DNA of 64,000 bases from Niallia sp052318935 (GTDB lineage Bacteria > Bacillota > Bacilli > Bacillales > Cytobacillaceae): the NCBI GenBank assembly GCA_052318935.1, contig JBQRKO010000001.1; one strand, 5' to 3'. A program made the translations under genes and the position numbers. How positions within the stretch are numbered: position 1 is the first letter of the stretch; every line of letters starts with the position of its first letter. Below the pieces are notes generated by a model. The model was not told the origin of the DNA and did not search any database. It saw only the letters and a list, made by a program, of their open reading frames with translations. This document shows positions 52,844 through 61,025 of the stretch, one piece after another.

Positions 52844-53917
52844 TTATTTTTTCTTCAGATTTTTTTTGAAGAAGGATTCGAGCTTGTCAAAGGGGATTAA
52901 ATTCACCCGGTCGTACAGATCCACATGACCTGTGCCCGGAACAATGTAGAGTTCCTTCGGTTTGCCCGCCAGCTTGTAGGCTTCTTCGCTAAACTCTCTG
53001 GAATGAGCGTTTTCACCCGTGATGAAAAGCATTGGACGAGGAGAAATCGTCTCGATGTCTTCGAACGGGTAAAAATTCATGAATTTGACGTTGCTAGTAA
53101 GCGTCGGGTGCGTTGTAAGTTTTGGCGATTGACCTTTAGGGGTGTATTCACCTCTTGGAGTGCGGTAGAAATCATAAAACTCACGCTCAATGGCGTTAGA
53201 GTTTTCATTTAGTTCATGTACTGTCCCACTGGTGTATTTGGTTTTACCGCCTGTGAACTCCACATAGCGTTGCTCCGCTGCCTCTTCGAGAATCTTCTTT
53301 CTCTGCTCGAGAGTCTGCGAGTGTTTAAGCCCGTTACGGTTGGCGGCACCCATGTCGTACATACTAACTGTCGCAATGGCTTTCAAGCGCGGGTCGATCT
53401 TGGCTGCACTGATGGCAAAGCTTCCGCTGCCACAAACCCCGATAACACCAATCCGATTTCTGTCAACAAACTTCCGGGTTCCTAGGAAATCCACCGCAGC
53501 ACTGAAATCCTCGGCATAGATATCCGGCGAAACAGCGTTGCGAGGCTGACCCTCACTCTCTCCCCAGAAAGACAAATCCAAGGACAAAGTAACGAATCCC
53601 CGTTCAGCCATTTTAGTGGCATACAGATTTGCACTTTGTTCTTTTACTGCGCCCATAGGATGCCCGACAATGATCGCGGGATTTTTAGTGTTCTTCTTCA
53701 AACCTTTAGGAATAAAAAGATTCCCTACAACATTCATGTTGTATTGATTTTTAAACTTAACCTTCTGCATGGTTACCTTGTTGCTCTTGTAAAAGTTGTC
53801 TGCTCCATTGGACATGTCCGGCGTGTATTGATTTTTAGCCGCAACGCCAATGCTGGTCGTGGATAAAACCAAGCCCAAAACCATTGTTATAAGCATAATG
53901 ATAGATTTTTTTTTCAA
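52844..53917 (-). CDS. Secreted alpha/beta hydrolase, second copy
   Basis: A 357-residue paralog of 31320-32420. TTG start after GGAGGCATTTAAA. The signal peptide MLITMVLGLVLSTTSIGVAA precedes a mature domain with nucleophile elbow GVIGVCGSGSFAISAA near residue 158 and C-terminal GTGHVDLYDR. Leader, promoter (54032) and terminator are all duplicated with the gene. Both copies end KLESFFKKNLKKK. It probably hydrolyses an ester or lactone outside the cell; induction by the MerR regulators is inferred. Confidence 0.86.
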   Translation of the reverse strand: MKKKSIIMLITMVLGLVLSTTSIGVAAKNQYTPDMSNGADNFYKSNKVTMQKVKFKNQYNMNVVGNLFIPKGLKKNTKNPAIIVGHPMGAVKEQSANLYATKMAERGFVTLSLDLSFWGESEGQPRNAVSPDIYAEDFSAAVDFLGTRKFVDRNRIGVIGVCGSGSFAISAAKIDPRLKAIATVSMYDMGAANRNGLKHSQTLEQRKKILEEAAEQRYVEFTGGKTKYTSGTVHELNENSNAIEREFYDFYRTPRGEYTPKGQSPKLTTHPTLTSNVKFMNFYPFEDIETISPRPMLFITGENAHSREFSEEAYKLAGKPKELYIVPGTGHVDLYDRVNLIPFDKLESFFKKNLKKK

Positions 53918-54031
53918 TTTAAATGCCTCCGATGTTTTTTCTGATGTTATGACTATTTTGTTGACGGTTGAAAATTATACAAAATATATTTTGCTGGTAC
54001 CTTATTCCTCCTCTCTAGACAGGTTAATAAA

Positions 54032-54062
54032 AGTTTAATCTTTAAAGTCGACTTTAAAGCAA
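54032..54062 (-). promoter_or_regulatory. MerR-type promoter 9 (second hydrolase)
   Basis: Minus strand TTGCTT, 19 bp (TAAAGTCGACTTTAAAGAT), TAAACT. The spacer dyad CTTTAAAGTCGACTTTAAAG is perfect. It lies 115 bp upstream of the TTG start, the same distance as promoter 2 from its gene. Confidence 0.82.
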
Positions 54063-54092
54063 GGGATTTATGGGGTTTTTTATTGTATACCA

Positions 54093-54245
54093 GGAAATTA
54101 TAAACGAAACAGAGTTGTGGATAACTTAGCGGCCTTAGTCCGTATCCAGCGTATACGCCTAGCTCCCCGCGAAAAATAACCCCATGCCTCTAAAAGTAAA
54201 AAACACTTTTTGAGTCATGAGAACATTTTACTTCAGAGCTGTACT
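54093..54245 (+). repeat. Family B repeat between divergent MerR-type promoters
   Basis: Longer form: GGAAATTATAAACGAAAC, GTTGTGGATAACTTAGCGG, then TATACGCCTAGCTCC, CCTCTAAAAGTAAAAAACAC, and CTTCAGAGCTGTAC. The last part of the element is missing or diverged. The first 70 bp match the partial copy at 3306. Confidence 0.75.
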
Positions 54246-54374
54246 ATAATTTCTGAAAAAAATATCCATAAGGTTCTTCAGGTTGAATAGTTGCTAACCA
54301 TTACTTTTAAGTAGAAGAATAACAACGTTTAAAGTACATATGCTAAACAATTTTAAAAATCATTTTGATATCAC

Positions 54375-54405
54375 TTGACTTAAAGTCAACTTTAAAGTGT
54401 AAAGT
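54375..54405 (+). promoter_or_regulatory. MerR-type promoter 10 (toward resB)
   Basis: TTGACT, 19 bp (TAAAGTCAACTTTAAAGTG), TAAAGT: the closest copy to consensus. It reads toward resB at 54689 through a 280-bp leader that begins with an SDR-like start. Confidence 0.82.
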
Positions 54406-54420
54406 AAATGTGTAACTTTA

Positions 54421-54687
54421 ATGAAGGAAATAATTATCACAAATATTGCAGGAAAAAGGGCATCATGTTATTTTACAATAGAGTTAATAGGCAGTTAATA
54501 CTTAGTTGGCGCTAAAAAATTTTTCACACATATGGTCAGCTAATTGAATTAGGGGCAAGAGTAGAAGATCCTACGTCTTATAATCGATGTTTATTCAAGT
54601 CTACCTTAGTGAAAGCTGCTGAAGGTGTTATTAAAAATACTATTCACCAAAATATATCGAATAGATTTAACATAGGGAGTTTTTAAT
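54421..54687 (+). pseudogene. Gene relics in the resB leader
   Basis: A start-like sequence (ATGAAGGAAATAATTATCAC, then AAATATTGCAGGAAAA) resembles the beginning of the SDR at 41527 and then breaks. A second frame (about 54514-54687) reads QLIELGARVEDPTSYNRCLF and KAAEGVIKNTIHQNISNRF and runs to a stop just before resB; I cannot identify it. Confidence 0.45.
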
Positions 54688-54688
54688 A

Positions 54689-56305
54689 ATGAAACTTGTA
54701 AATTGCGAATGCGGTCATGTTAACCCATTCGGAACAATTCTTTGTGAATCCTGCGGGAAACAAGTCGATGGAAATAGGGAAAAGTCATTTGATATGCGTT
54801 ATGAAGGAAGTGCAAGACGTTCACAAACGTATAAAAAGACAACAATCGATAAAATTTGGAACTTTTTTTCATCTGTTAAAGTAGGAATATGGATTATTAT
54901 TCTTATTTTAATAGGTTCTGCGATTGGAACAATTTTTCCTCAGCAGATGTATATTCCCCAAAATGTTGTACCCGAAGAATTTTATCGAGATGAATATGGC
55001 TTATTCGGCCAAATATTTTACCAATTAGGTTTTAACAATTTATATGGATCATGGTGGTATTTTCTACTACTGGCTGCTCTAGGAATGTCACTTGTTATCG
55101 CAAGTTTGGACCGAGTTATTCCACTGTATCATTCTTTAAAAAATCAAGGGGTTACACGTCATGATAGTTTTATACGTAGACAACGTCTTTTCAATGAAAC
55201 AAGAGTAACAAAGAATCTTGATGAACAGTTAGATTCGGTAATATCTAAATTAAAGAAAAGACATTACCATATTCGAGAAGAAAATGGCAACTTTATGGCT
55301 GAGAAAAATCGATTTTCAAGATGGGGACCATATGTGAATCATGTTGGCATTATTATTTTCCTTATTGGAGGAATGCTCCGATTTATACCAGGGATGTATG
55401 TAGACGAAACCCTTTGGATTCGTGATGGTGAAACAAGTGTTATTCCAGGAATAAATGGAAAGTATTATCTAAAAAGTGACAAGTTTATGATGGAAACTTA
55501 TCAAAAAGATCAAGAGGATAAAGTATATGCAGATGCCATTTCACGACTTGGAGATGGAAATATCGTTAAAAATTATCAAACGAATGTGACCTTATATGAA
55601 CGAAAAGGTGAAATAATTCATGGAGACAAACCTGATCTTAAAAAGGTGAAAGATAAGCAAATCAAAGTGAACCAGCCTTTAAAACATAATTCATATGCTG
55701 TTTATCAGGTTTCTTATAAATTAAATGAACTAAATAAGATGACTTTTAGCTTAGTTAATAAAAAGACAGAAGAAAGTTTTGGTCAAATTACGGTAGATTT
55801 GTTAAACCCAAAAAAGAATTATGATCTAGGTGAGGGATATAAAGTTGAACTTTTGGAGTACTTTCCAAATTTCTATTTTAATAGTCGAGGTCTTCCTGCA
55901 ACAAGATCACAAGTTCCTGATAATCCGGCATTTGTCTTTAACATGATATCTCCTGAAAAACCAGATGGAGATAAAAGCTTTGTTGCTATTCAAGAAACAA
56001 TTGAACGAAGTGAAGACAATCAATTAAGAATGAAATTTGAAACCGCTGAAACGAAAAATCTATCAGCCTTTACAGTTCGTAAAGATAATACGTTATGGTT
56101 TCTTGGATTAGGAGGAGCTATTTTTATGATTGGCGTTATACAAGGGATGTACTGGAACCACCGGCGATTATGGATCAGACGAAATGATGACGGTATATTA
56201 ATGGCAGCCCATACAAATAAAAATTGGTATGGTATCCAAAATGAAATAAATAATATTTTAAAAGAAACCAACTTTCAAGAATTAACCGATCAAACAAAAA
56301 ATTGA
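54689..56305 (+). CDS. resB: Cytochrome c biogenesis protein ResB (Ccs1)
   Basis: A 538-residue membrane protein of System II cytochrome c maturation, which with ResC/CcsA carries haem outward and attaches it to apocytochromes. A zinc-ribbon-like start (CECGHVNPFGTILCESCGK) precedes transmembrane helices near residues 67-85 (VGIWIIILILIGSAIGTIFP), 117-140 and 215-235 (YVNHVGIIIFLIGGML). A large outer domain and a final helix (LWFLGLGGAIFMIGVIQGMYW) follow. ATG follows ATAGGGAGTTTTTAATA. It is 18 bp from ccsA. The promoter is probably MerR-type 10, unlike the usual ResD-controlled res operon. Confidence 0.93.
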   Translation: MKLVNCECGHVNPFGTILCESCGKQVDGNREKSFDMRYEGSARRSQTYKKTTIDKIWNFFSSVKVGIWIIILILIGSAIGTIFPQQMYIPQNVVPEEFYRDEYGLFGQIFYQLGFNNLYGSWWYFLLLAALGMSLVIASLDRVIPLYHSLKNQGVTRHDSFIRRQRLFNETRVTKNLDEQLDSVISKLKKRHYHIREENGNFMAEKNRFSRWGPYVNHVGIIIFLIGGMLRFIPGMYVDETLWIRDGETSVIPGINGKYYLKSDKFMMETYQKDQEDKVYADAISRLGDGNIVKNYQTNVTLYERKGEIIHGDKPDLKKVKDKQIKVNQPLKHNSYAVYQVSYKLNELNKMTFSLVNKKTEESFGQITVDLLNPKKNYDLGEGYKVELLEYFPNFYFNSRGLPATRSQVPDNPAFVFNMISPEKPDGDKSFVAIQETIERSEDNQLRMKFETAETKNLSAFTVRKDNTLWFLGLGGAIFMIGVIQGMYWNHRRLWIRRNDDGILMAAHTNKNWYGIQNEINNILKETNFQELTDQTKN

Positions 56306-56322
56306 TAGAAGGAGGATAAGGA

Positions 56323-57498
56323 ATGGTAGTTTTTAGTGGGAACTTGCTTTATACAGCATTCTTTCTATATTTAATTGCAACATTTCTTTTTGGTGGAGCA
56401 ATTCGAGATAGGAGAAAACAATACGAAAAACCAAGTAAATGGGCTGCAGTCGCAATAAGTGCGACCATTTTAGGTTTCATTGCACATCTTGGTTATTTTA
56501 TCACCAGATGGATTGCTTCTGGACACGCACCGGTGAGCAACATGTTTGAGTTTATAACTGCTTTTTCTATGATGTTTGTATTAGCATTCGTCATTCTTTA
56601 TTTTTTATATAAAGTGGCAATTTTAGGTTTATTTACTTTACCTATTACATTATTAATTATTTCTTATGCAAGCATGTTCCCAACAGATATTTCTCCATTA
56701 ATACCAGCATTGCAATCGGACTGGCTTGCTATTCATGTAACGACAACGGCACTAGGTTCAGCTATTTTAGCTAGTAGTTTTATTGCAGGTGTCATTTATT
56801 TAATCCGTTCTGTTGACCAGACGAAACAATCAAAGAAAACTTTTTGGCTTGAGGTTATCATGTACACGATTGTGGCAACACTTGCATTTGTAGTGATTAC
56901 AAGTGTTTTTAGAGGATTGGATTATGAATCTGTCTATACATGGGTCGATAAAAATGATCAAGAGGTTGAAATGACTTATCATCTCCCTTCACTTGTAGGA
57001 CCTAATCAAGGTGAATTACTTACAAAAGATAAGATGGAGGCTTTTATTGAGGTGCCAGCTATTATTGCCGCTGGAAAACTAAATACAGTGATCTGGTCTG
57101 CAGTTACGGGTTTATTTTTATACGGAATACTAAGACAGATTTTAAGGAAAAGAATTTCTGCAGCTCTTCAGCCATTAACGAAGAACTTGAATCTTGATTT
57201 AGTTGATGAAATTGGATACAGATCGGTTGCGATTGGATTTCCGGTGTTCACTTTGGGTGCACTCGTTTTTGCGATGATCTGGGCTCAAGTTGCCTGGACA
57301 CGTTTTTGGGGATGGGATCCTAAGGAAGTATGGGCTCTCATTACATGGTTATTTTATGCTGCATATTTACATTTACGGCTCTCTAAGGGCTGGCATGGTG
57401 AGAAATCTGCATGGCTTGGGGTCATTGGTTTTGGGATAATTATTTTTAACTTAATTTTTGTTAACCTAATCATTGCCGGTTTACATTCTTACGCTTAA
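56323..57498 (+). CDS. resC: Cytochrome c biogenesis protein CcsA/ResC
   Basis: A 391-residue polytopic partner of ResB. The haem-handling Trp-rich motif WGWDPKEVWALITWL is near residue 326, with the conserved histidines in YLHLRLSKGWHG and in LQSDWLAIHVTTTALG near 145. About eight helices are visible. ATG follows GAAGGAGGATAAGGA. Together with ResB it is the haem-lyase complex required for the CxxCH lipoprotein at 46804. Confidence 0.93.
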   Translation: MVVFSGNLLYTAFFLYLIATFLFGGAIRDRRKQYEKPSKWAAVAISATILGFIAHLGYFITRWIASGHAPVSNMFEFITAFSMMFVLAFVILYFLYKVAILGLFTLPITLLIISYASMFPTDISPLIPALQSDWLAIHVTTTALGSAILASSFIAGVIYLIRSVDQTKQSKKTFWLEVIMYTIVATLAFVVITSVFRGLDYESVYTWVDKNDQEVEMTYHLPSLVGPNQGELLTKDKMEAFIEVPAIIAAGKLNTVIWSAVTGLFLYGILRQILRKRISAALQPLTKNLNLDLVDEIGYRSVAIGFPVFTLGALVFAMIWAQVAWTRFWGWDPKEVWALITWLFYAAYLHLRLSKGWHGEKSAWLGVIGFGIIIFNLIFVNLIIAGLHSYA

Positions 57499-57661
57499 TT
57501 TGACATTTGTTGCAAAGAAAAATAGAAAGTATTTCGCCAACAATTTTATTAATAAAAACCATCGTGCATAGCAGATTAAAAAATTTAGTTTTTCATTGCC
57601 AAATTTAATACTAAATTGCTAACTAGTTTACTGAATACATCAATAAAAAAAGGAGGTTCAG

Positions 57662-58189
57662 ATGAAAAACAAAAAGGCTAGATTAATTATTCGCTTGAGT
57701 CTATTACTCGTTATGATTTCAGCTATAACTTACACGCTTTATCAGAATTTTTTCACTGAAAAAATTCGAGTTCAGGCAGGAGATCAAGCATCGGATTTTG
57801 TGCTTGAAGATATGAGAGGAAATAAAGTACAACTATCAGACTTAAAAGGGAAAGGGGTTTTTTTGAATTTCTGGGGAACATGGTGTGAACCATGCCAGAG
57901 GGAGATGCCTTATATGGAAAAACAATACAATCACTATAAAAATCTTGGTGTAGAAATATTAGCTATTAATGTTGCGGAAAGTGATGTTGCCATTGAAGCT
58001 TTTGTAAAAAGACATAATCTTTCATTTCCCGTTCTAAAAGATAAAGATCGAGCAGTTACCGAAGCTTATGATATTACGCCAATCCCGACTACATTTTTAA
58101 TCGATAAAAATGGAAAGGTTCTAAGGGTTATAACTGGTACTATGACTGAAAGCGATATAAAAAACTACATGGAGTTAATAAAACCATGA
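57662..58189 (+). CDS. resA: Thiol-disulfide oxidoreductase ResA
   Basis: A 175-residue membrane-anchored thioredoxin-like protein. The N-terminal anchor is IIRLSLLLVMISAITYTLY. The active site is WGTWCEPCQREMPYM near residue 75, with CEPC as in B. subtilis ResA, and ITPIPTTFLIDKNGKV holds the cis-Pro. It reduces the haem-binding cysteines of apocytochrome c outside the membrane. ATG follows AAAGGAGGTTCAG. It lies 163 bp after resC, so the gene order is resB-resC-resA, not resABC as in B. subtilis. Confidence 0.93.
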   Translation: MKNKKARLIIRLSLLLVMISAITYTLYQNFFTEKIRVQAGDQASDFVLEDMRGNKVQLSDLKGKGVFLNFWGTWCEPCQREMPYMEKQYNHYKNLGVEILAINVAESDVAIEAFVKRHNLSFPVLKDKDRAVTEAYDITPIPTTFLIDKNGKVLRVITGTMTESDIKNYMELIKP

Positions 58190-58208
58190 AAATGCTAGGT
58201 GTTTATTA

Positions 58209-58937
58209 GTGGAACAGTTGAACGTATTCTTAGCATTTGGTGCCGGATTTTTATCGTTTATGTCCCCGTGTACTCTGCCTTTGTATCCAGCTTTCCTTTC
58301 GTATATTACTGGATTATCCATCAATGACTTGGAGACAGAACGAGGAATTTTTAGAAGAAATGCTTTTATCCATACCATCCTGTTTTTAATAGGGTTTTCT
58401 ATTATTTTCTTAGCCTTAGGGTTATCAACGTCTTTCATTGGAACCTTTTTTGGTGAGTATCATGATTTTTTAAGACAAATAGGCGCTATTTTAATGGTGT
58501 TTTTTGGTTTAGTTCTTACAGGTGTACTTAAATTTTCCTTTTTACTTTTGGATAAAAAAATCCAATTTCAAAAGAGACCTTCGGGTTATGCAGGTTCTAT
58601 ACTAATCGGTATGGGTTTTGCAGCTGGATGGACTCCGTGTACAGGGCCTATCCTTGCAGGTGTAATTGCCTTAGGTGTCACAGACCCAGGAAAAGGACTT
58701 CTTTATATGATGTTCTATACTTTAGGATTCTCTATTCCTTTCATCATCATGACCTTTTTTATTAATAAAATGAAGTTTTTAAAAAGAAATAGCAAGCTTT
58801 TTATGATAATAGGCGGTTTACTAATGATTGGAGTTGGTATTCTATTGTACTTTAATTGGATGATGAAGATTATAGCATGGCTATCTCCTTTATTTGGGGG
58901 ATTTACTGGAATTTTAATAATTAACCCCTGCATTTAA
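58209..58937 (+). CDS. ccdA: Cytochrome c biogenesis protein CcdA
   Basis: A 242-residue six-helix membrane protein carrying reducing power from thioredoxin to ResA. The two redox cysteines are in SFMSPCTLPLYPAFLSY near residue 22 and GWTPCTGPILAGVIALG near residue 144. GTG start after AAATGCTAGGTGTTTATTA is weak, so translation may depend on coupling to resA 20 bp upstream. Together the four genes form a complete System II set within the island. Chromosomal copies of res and ccdA probably exist elsewhere. Confidence 0.92.
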   Translation: MEQLNVFLAFGAGFLSFMSPCTLPLYPAFLSYITGLSINDLETERGIFRRNAFIHTILFLIGFSIIFLALGLSTSFIGTFFGEYHDFLRQIGAILMVFFGLVLTGVLKFSFLLLDKKIQFQKRPSGYAGSILIGMGFAAGWTPCTGPILAGVIALGVTDPGKGLLYMMFYTLGFSIPFIIMTFFINKMKFLKRNSKLFMIIGGLLMIGVGILLYFNWMMKIIAWLSPLFGGFTGILIINPCI

Positions 58938-59050
58938 GTTATATGGAAATCGACAAATTCAATTTTTATTTTTTAAAGTAATAATGTTGGATGAATATTA
59001 GATGAGATCACCAATTAAAAGTAGTTGATTATGAGGAGGGATATTATAGA

Positions 59051-59299
59051 ATGCATAAGGGTTGGATGTGGATTACCTTGTTTTTAATAATTCTTTTTGT
59101 TTTTTCAGTAACTGGATTGAAAAATTTATACCAGGTAGAGAGTAACAAAATGGATGAAATGGAAGAAGGCAAATGTGAAGGAATTTAATTTAAAAACAAC
59201 AGATGGATATTTTTCTAAGCCTAATGGACGAGAGCTTTATATTTGGAGATCCAATCTTAGGGAGTAGCATGTCAAACCTGTTTCAAAGCTCAAAGTAAA
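59051..59299 (+). pseudogene. Broken thioredoxin-like gene
   Basis: ATG 59051 after GAGGAGGGATATTATAGA reads HKGWMWITLFLIILFVFSVT, a membrane anchor, then stops at 59186. The next frame reads VKEFNLKTTDGYFSKPNGRE and breaks again. A third frame reads VACQTCFKAQSKMKPIIEG, where CQTC resembles a thioredoxin-type active site. It looks like a TlpA/ResA-like gene with two frameshifts. Confidence 0.6.
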
Positions 59300-59632
59300 A
59301 TGAAGCCGATCATTGAAGGACATGAGGAACAAGAAGGGATGATCTCACCGTTATTTACTTCTGGAAATAAAGATGATTCAACTTGGGCACCTTCCGGAAT
59401 AGACTATTATAATAACAAATTGTACGTTGCTGCATTAAGGGGATCTGCTATTTTAGAATTTGATCTGAAAACAGGTAAATATCGCAAAGTTATAACCGGC
59501 CTTGGTAGGATTAGAGATGTGCTAATTGAAGATAACTCTCTTTATTTTATTAGTAATAATAAAGATGGGCGGGGTTCTCCACAGGAAAATGATGATAAGT
59601 TGTACAGAATTTTACTTTCAGAATTAAATTAA
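59300..59632 (+). pseudogene. C-terminal fragment of a glucose/sorbosone dehydrogenase-like protein
   Basis: About 95 residues match the end of PQQ-type sugar dehydrogenases: WAPSGIDYYNNKLYVAALRG, AILEFDLKTGKYRKVITGLG, IRDVLIEDNSLYFISNN, GRGSPQENDDKLYRI. The propeller's first blades are missing. It is fused in frame to the thioredoxin-like relic upstream (QSKMKPIIEGHE), which marks a deletion junction near 59330. Confidence 0.72.
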
Positions 59633-59890
59633 GGTACTTCAAATTTTCCTCATAATTGAAAACCTATGGTGTGTTCTTCTAGTGACCGTGCTAGATCCCC
59701 GCCAGCTAAGGGGTGTGTACATTTCTAAGTGTCAAAAAGGATTATCCTTTCCCTCGAGAAACCTAAGATAAATGGTACTTTGGTATGATTTGTTTTGGTT
59801 TAGAGGGAGCTTGGGCTTAGTCTAATAAGATAAATTGGATTTTTCTTGCATTTAGTAAATAAAAAGTTTAGACTATTTACAGTATACTAA

Positions 59891-59902
59891 TATTCTAGGT
59901 AG
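59891..59902 (+). promoter_or_regulatory. Putative PadR operator, padR side
   Basis: TATTCTAGGTAG overlaps the ribosome-site region of padR. Its reverse complement CTACCTAGAATA occurs at 60937 ahead of the DUF4173-type gene, suggesting one regulator acts at both. Confidence 0.45.
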
Positions 59903-59910
59903 GTGAGAAA

Positions 59911-60243
59911 ATGTTTAATCGCGAGCTAGTAAAAGGAAGCACTTCGTTGATTTTACTACAATTATTAGCGGAAAAAGAAATGTATGGATATGAGCTTGTA
60001 AAAGAAATGGAAAAAAGAAGCGATTATTCCTTGCAAGTAAAAGAAGGGACACTATACCCAGCGTTGCATAAATTGGAAAAACAAGAATATGTAGAATCTT
60101 TTTGGCGGGAATCAGAGAGAGGTCCTGCACGAAAATATTACCGTATTACAGACATTGGGAAAGAGATTCTATTGCAAAAAACAAGTGAATGGAAAAATTT
60201 TGTGCAAACAATTGATAAAGTAATTGGGAGAAAGGGAATATGA
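59911..60243 (+). CDS. PadR family transcriptional regulator
   Basis: A 110-residue repressor. The winged helix reads GSTSLILLQLLAEKEMYGYELVKEMEKRSDYSLQVKEGTLYPALHKLEKQEYVESFW, followed by the PadR signature RKYYRITDIGKEIL. ATG follows TAGGTAGGTGAGAAA. It overlaps the next gene by 4 bp (ATGA). PadR-HAAS pairs of this kind are common in Firmicutes and control membrane or envelope functions. Confidence 0.92.
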   Translation: MFNRELVKGSTSLILLQLLAEKEMYGYELVKEMEKRSDYSLQVKEGTLYPALHKLEKQEYVESFWRESERGPARKYYRITDIGKEILLQKTSEWKNFVQTIDKVIGRKGI

Positions 60244-60884
60244 TCGCTTCTAAACAGGAGTATTTACACCTGCTTCAGAAGAAGTTAAAAAACAACGTAA
60301 ATCAATATGAAATAGTATTAGAATACGATCATCATTTATCCGAACTTTTAGAAGACATCTACATAGAACAGCGATTGGAAGAGAAAGATGCCATGAATAT
60401 AGTGCTGAATAAATTTGGTACTCCAGATGAAATAGCGCAATTATATGCAGAAGAATTAACTGTAACTGCAAGCAAAACAAAATGGATCTTTTTTTTCTGT
60501 AATTTATTCTTTTTTATAGGAGGAATTTGTTTAACCATTTTTTATCATTATCTTTCTTTCCCGTTCATAAAGAAGATGTGGGCTTTTTTAACGAGCATCC
60601 CTTTTTATATTATTCTCCTTTATCTATTTTTTTGGCTGCTGCTTGGATATGAGGTAGGCAAGGAATTTGGACTTGGCGGGAAAAGGCTTTTGAAAAAAAC
60701 ATTTTACATATCATTGGCACCAAATCTTCTTTTAATGATGCTGGTTGTATTTCGGATAATTCCAATTGAGGTGTTTGCACCATTATTAACACCAGATTTT
60801 ATATTACTATGTATAGCAGCAACTTTTTTCTTATATCCTATTTCTATATTAGGATTTCGGTTTGGAACAACAAGATCTGTTTAA
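60240..60884 (+). CDS. HAAS-domain membrane protein (DUF1700-like)
   Basis: A 214-residue protein. The N-terminal 75 residues form a HAAS/DUF1700-type helical domain (QEYLHLLQKKLKNNVNQYEIVLEYDHHLSELLEDIYIEQRLEEKDAMNIVLNKFGTPDEIAQLYAEE). Four hydrophobic segments follow (WIFFFCNLFFFIGGICLTIF, IPFYIILLYLFFWLLLGYEV, LAPNLLLMMLVVFRII, PDFILLCIAATFFLY). It starts inside the padR stop, so it is coupled to the regulator and is probably its partner. The molecular function is unknown. Confidence 0.82.
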   Translation: MIASKQEYLHLLQKKLKNNVNQYEIVLEYDHHLSELLEDIYIEQRLEEKDAMNIVLNKFGTPDEIAQLYAEELTVTASKTKWIFFFCNLFFFIGGICLTIFYHYLSFPFIKKMWAFLTSIPFYIILLYLFFWLLLGYEVGKEFGLGGKRLLKKTFYISLAPNLLLMMLVVFRIIPIEVFAPLLTPDFILLCIAATFFLYPISILGFRFGTTRSV

Positions 60885-60936
60885 GTTGTTCTGTCTGTCT
60901 GCTATGTAGAAATTCTATGTTGACAAGTCGTTTTAT

Positions 60937-60948
60937 CTACCTAGAATA
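60937..60948 (+). promoter_or_regulatory. Putative PadR operator ahead of the DUF4173-type gene
   Basis: CTACCTAGAATA, reverse complement of the site at 59891. Related sequences (TAGAAATTCTA at 60907, TATAGAATTACTATG at 60991) lie nearby, and TTGACA at 60919 could be a -35 box. Confidence 0.45.
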
Positions 60949-61025
60949 ACTACTATGATAAACTACAAAGAAATACTATTTACCGATAACTATATAGAAT
61001 TACTATGCAAAGGAGTTAAAAGAAA

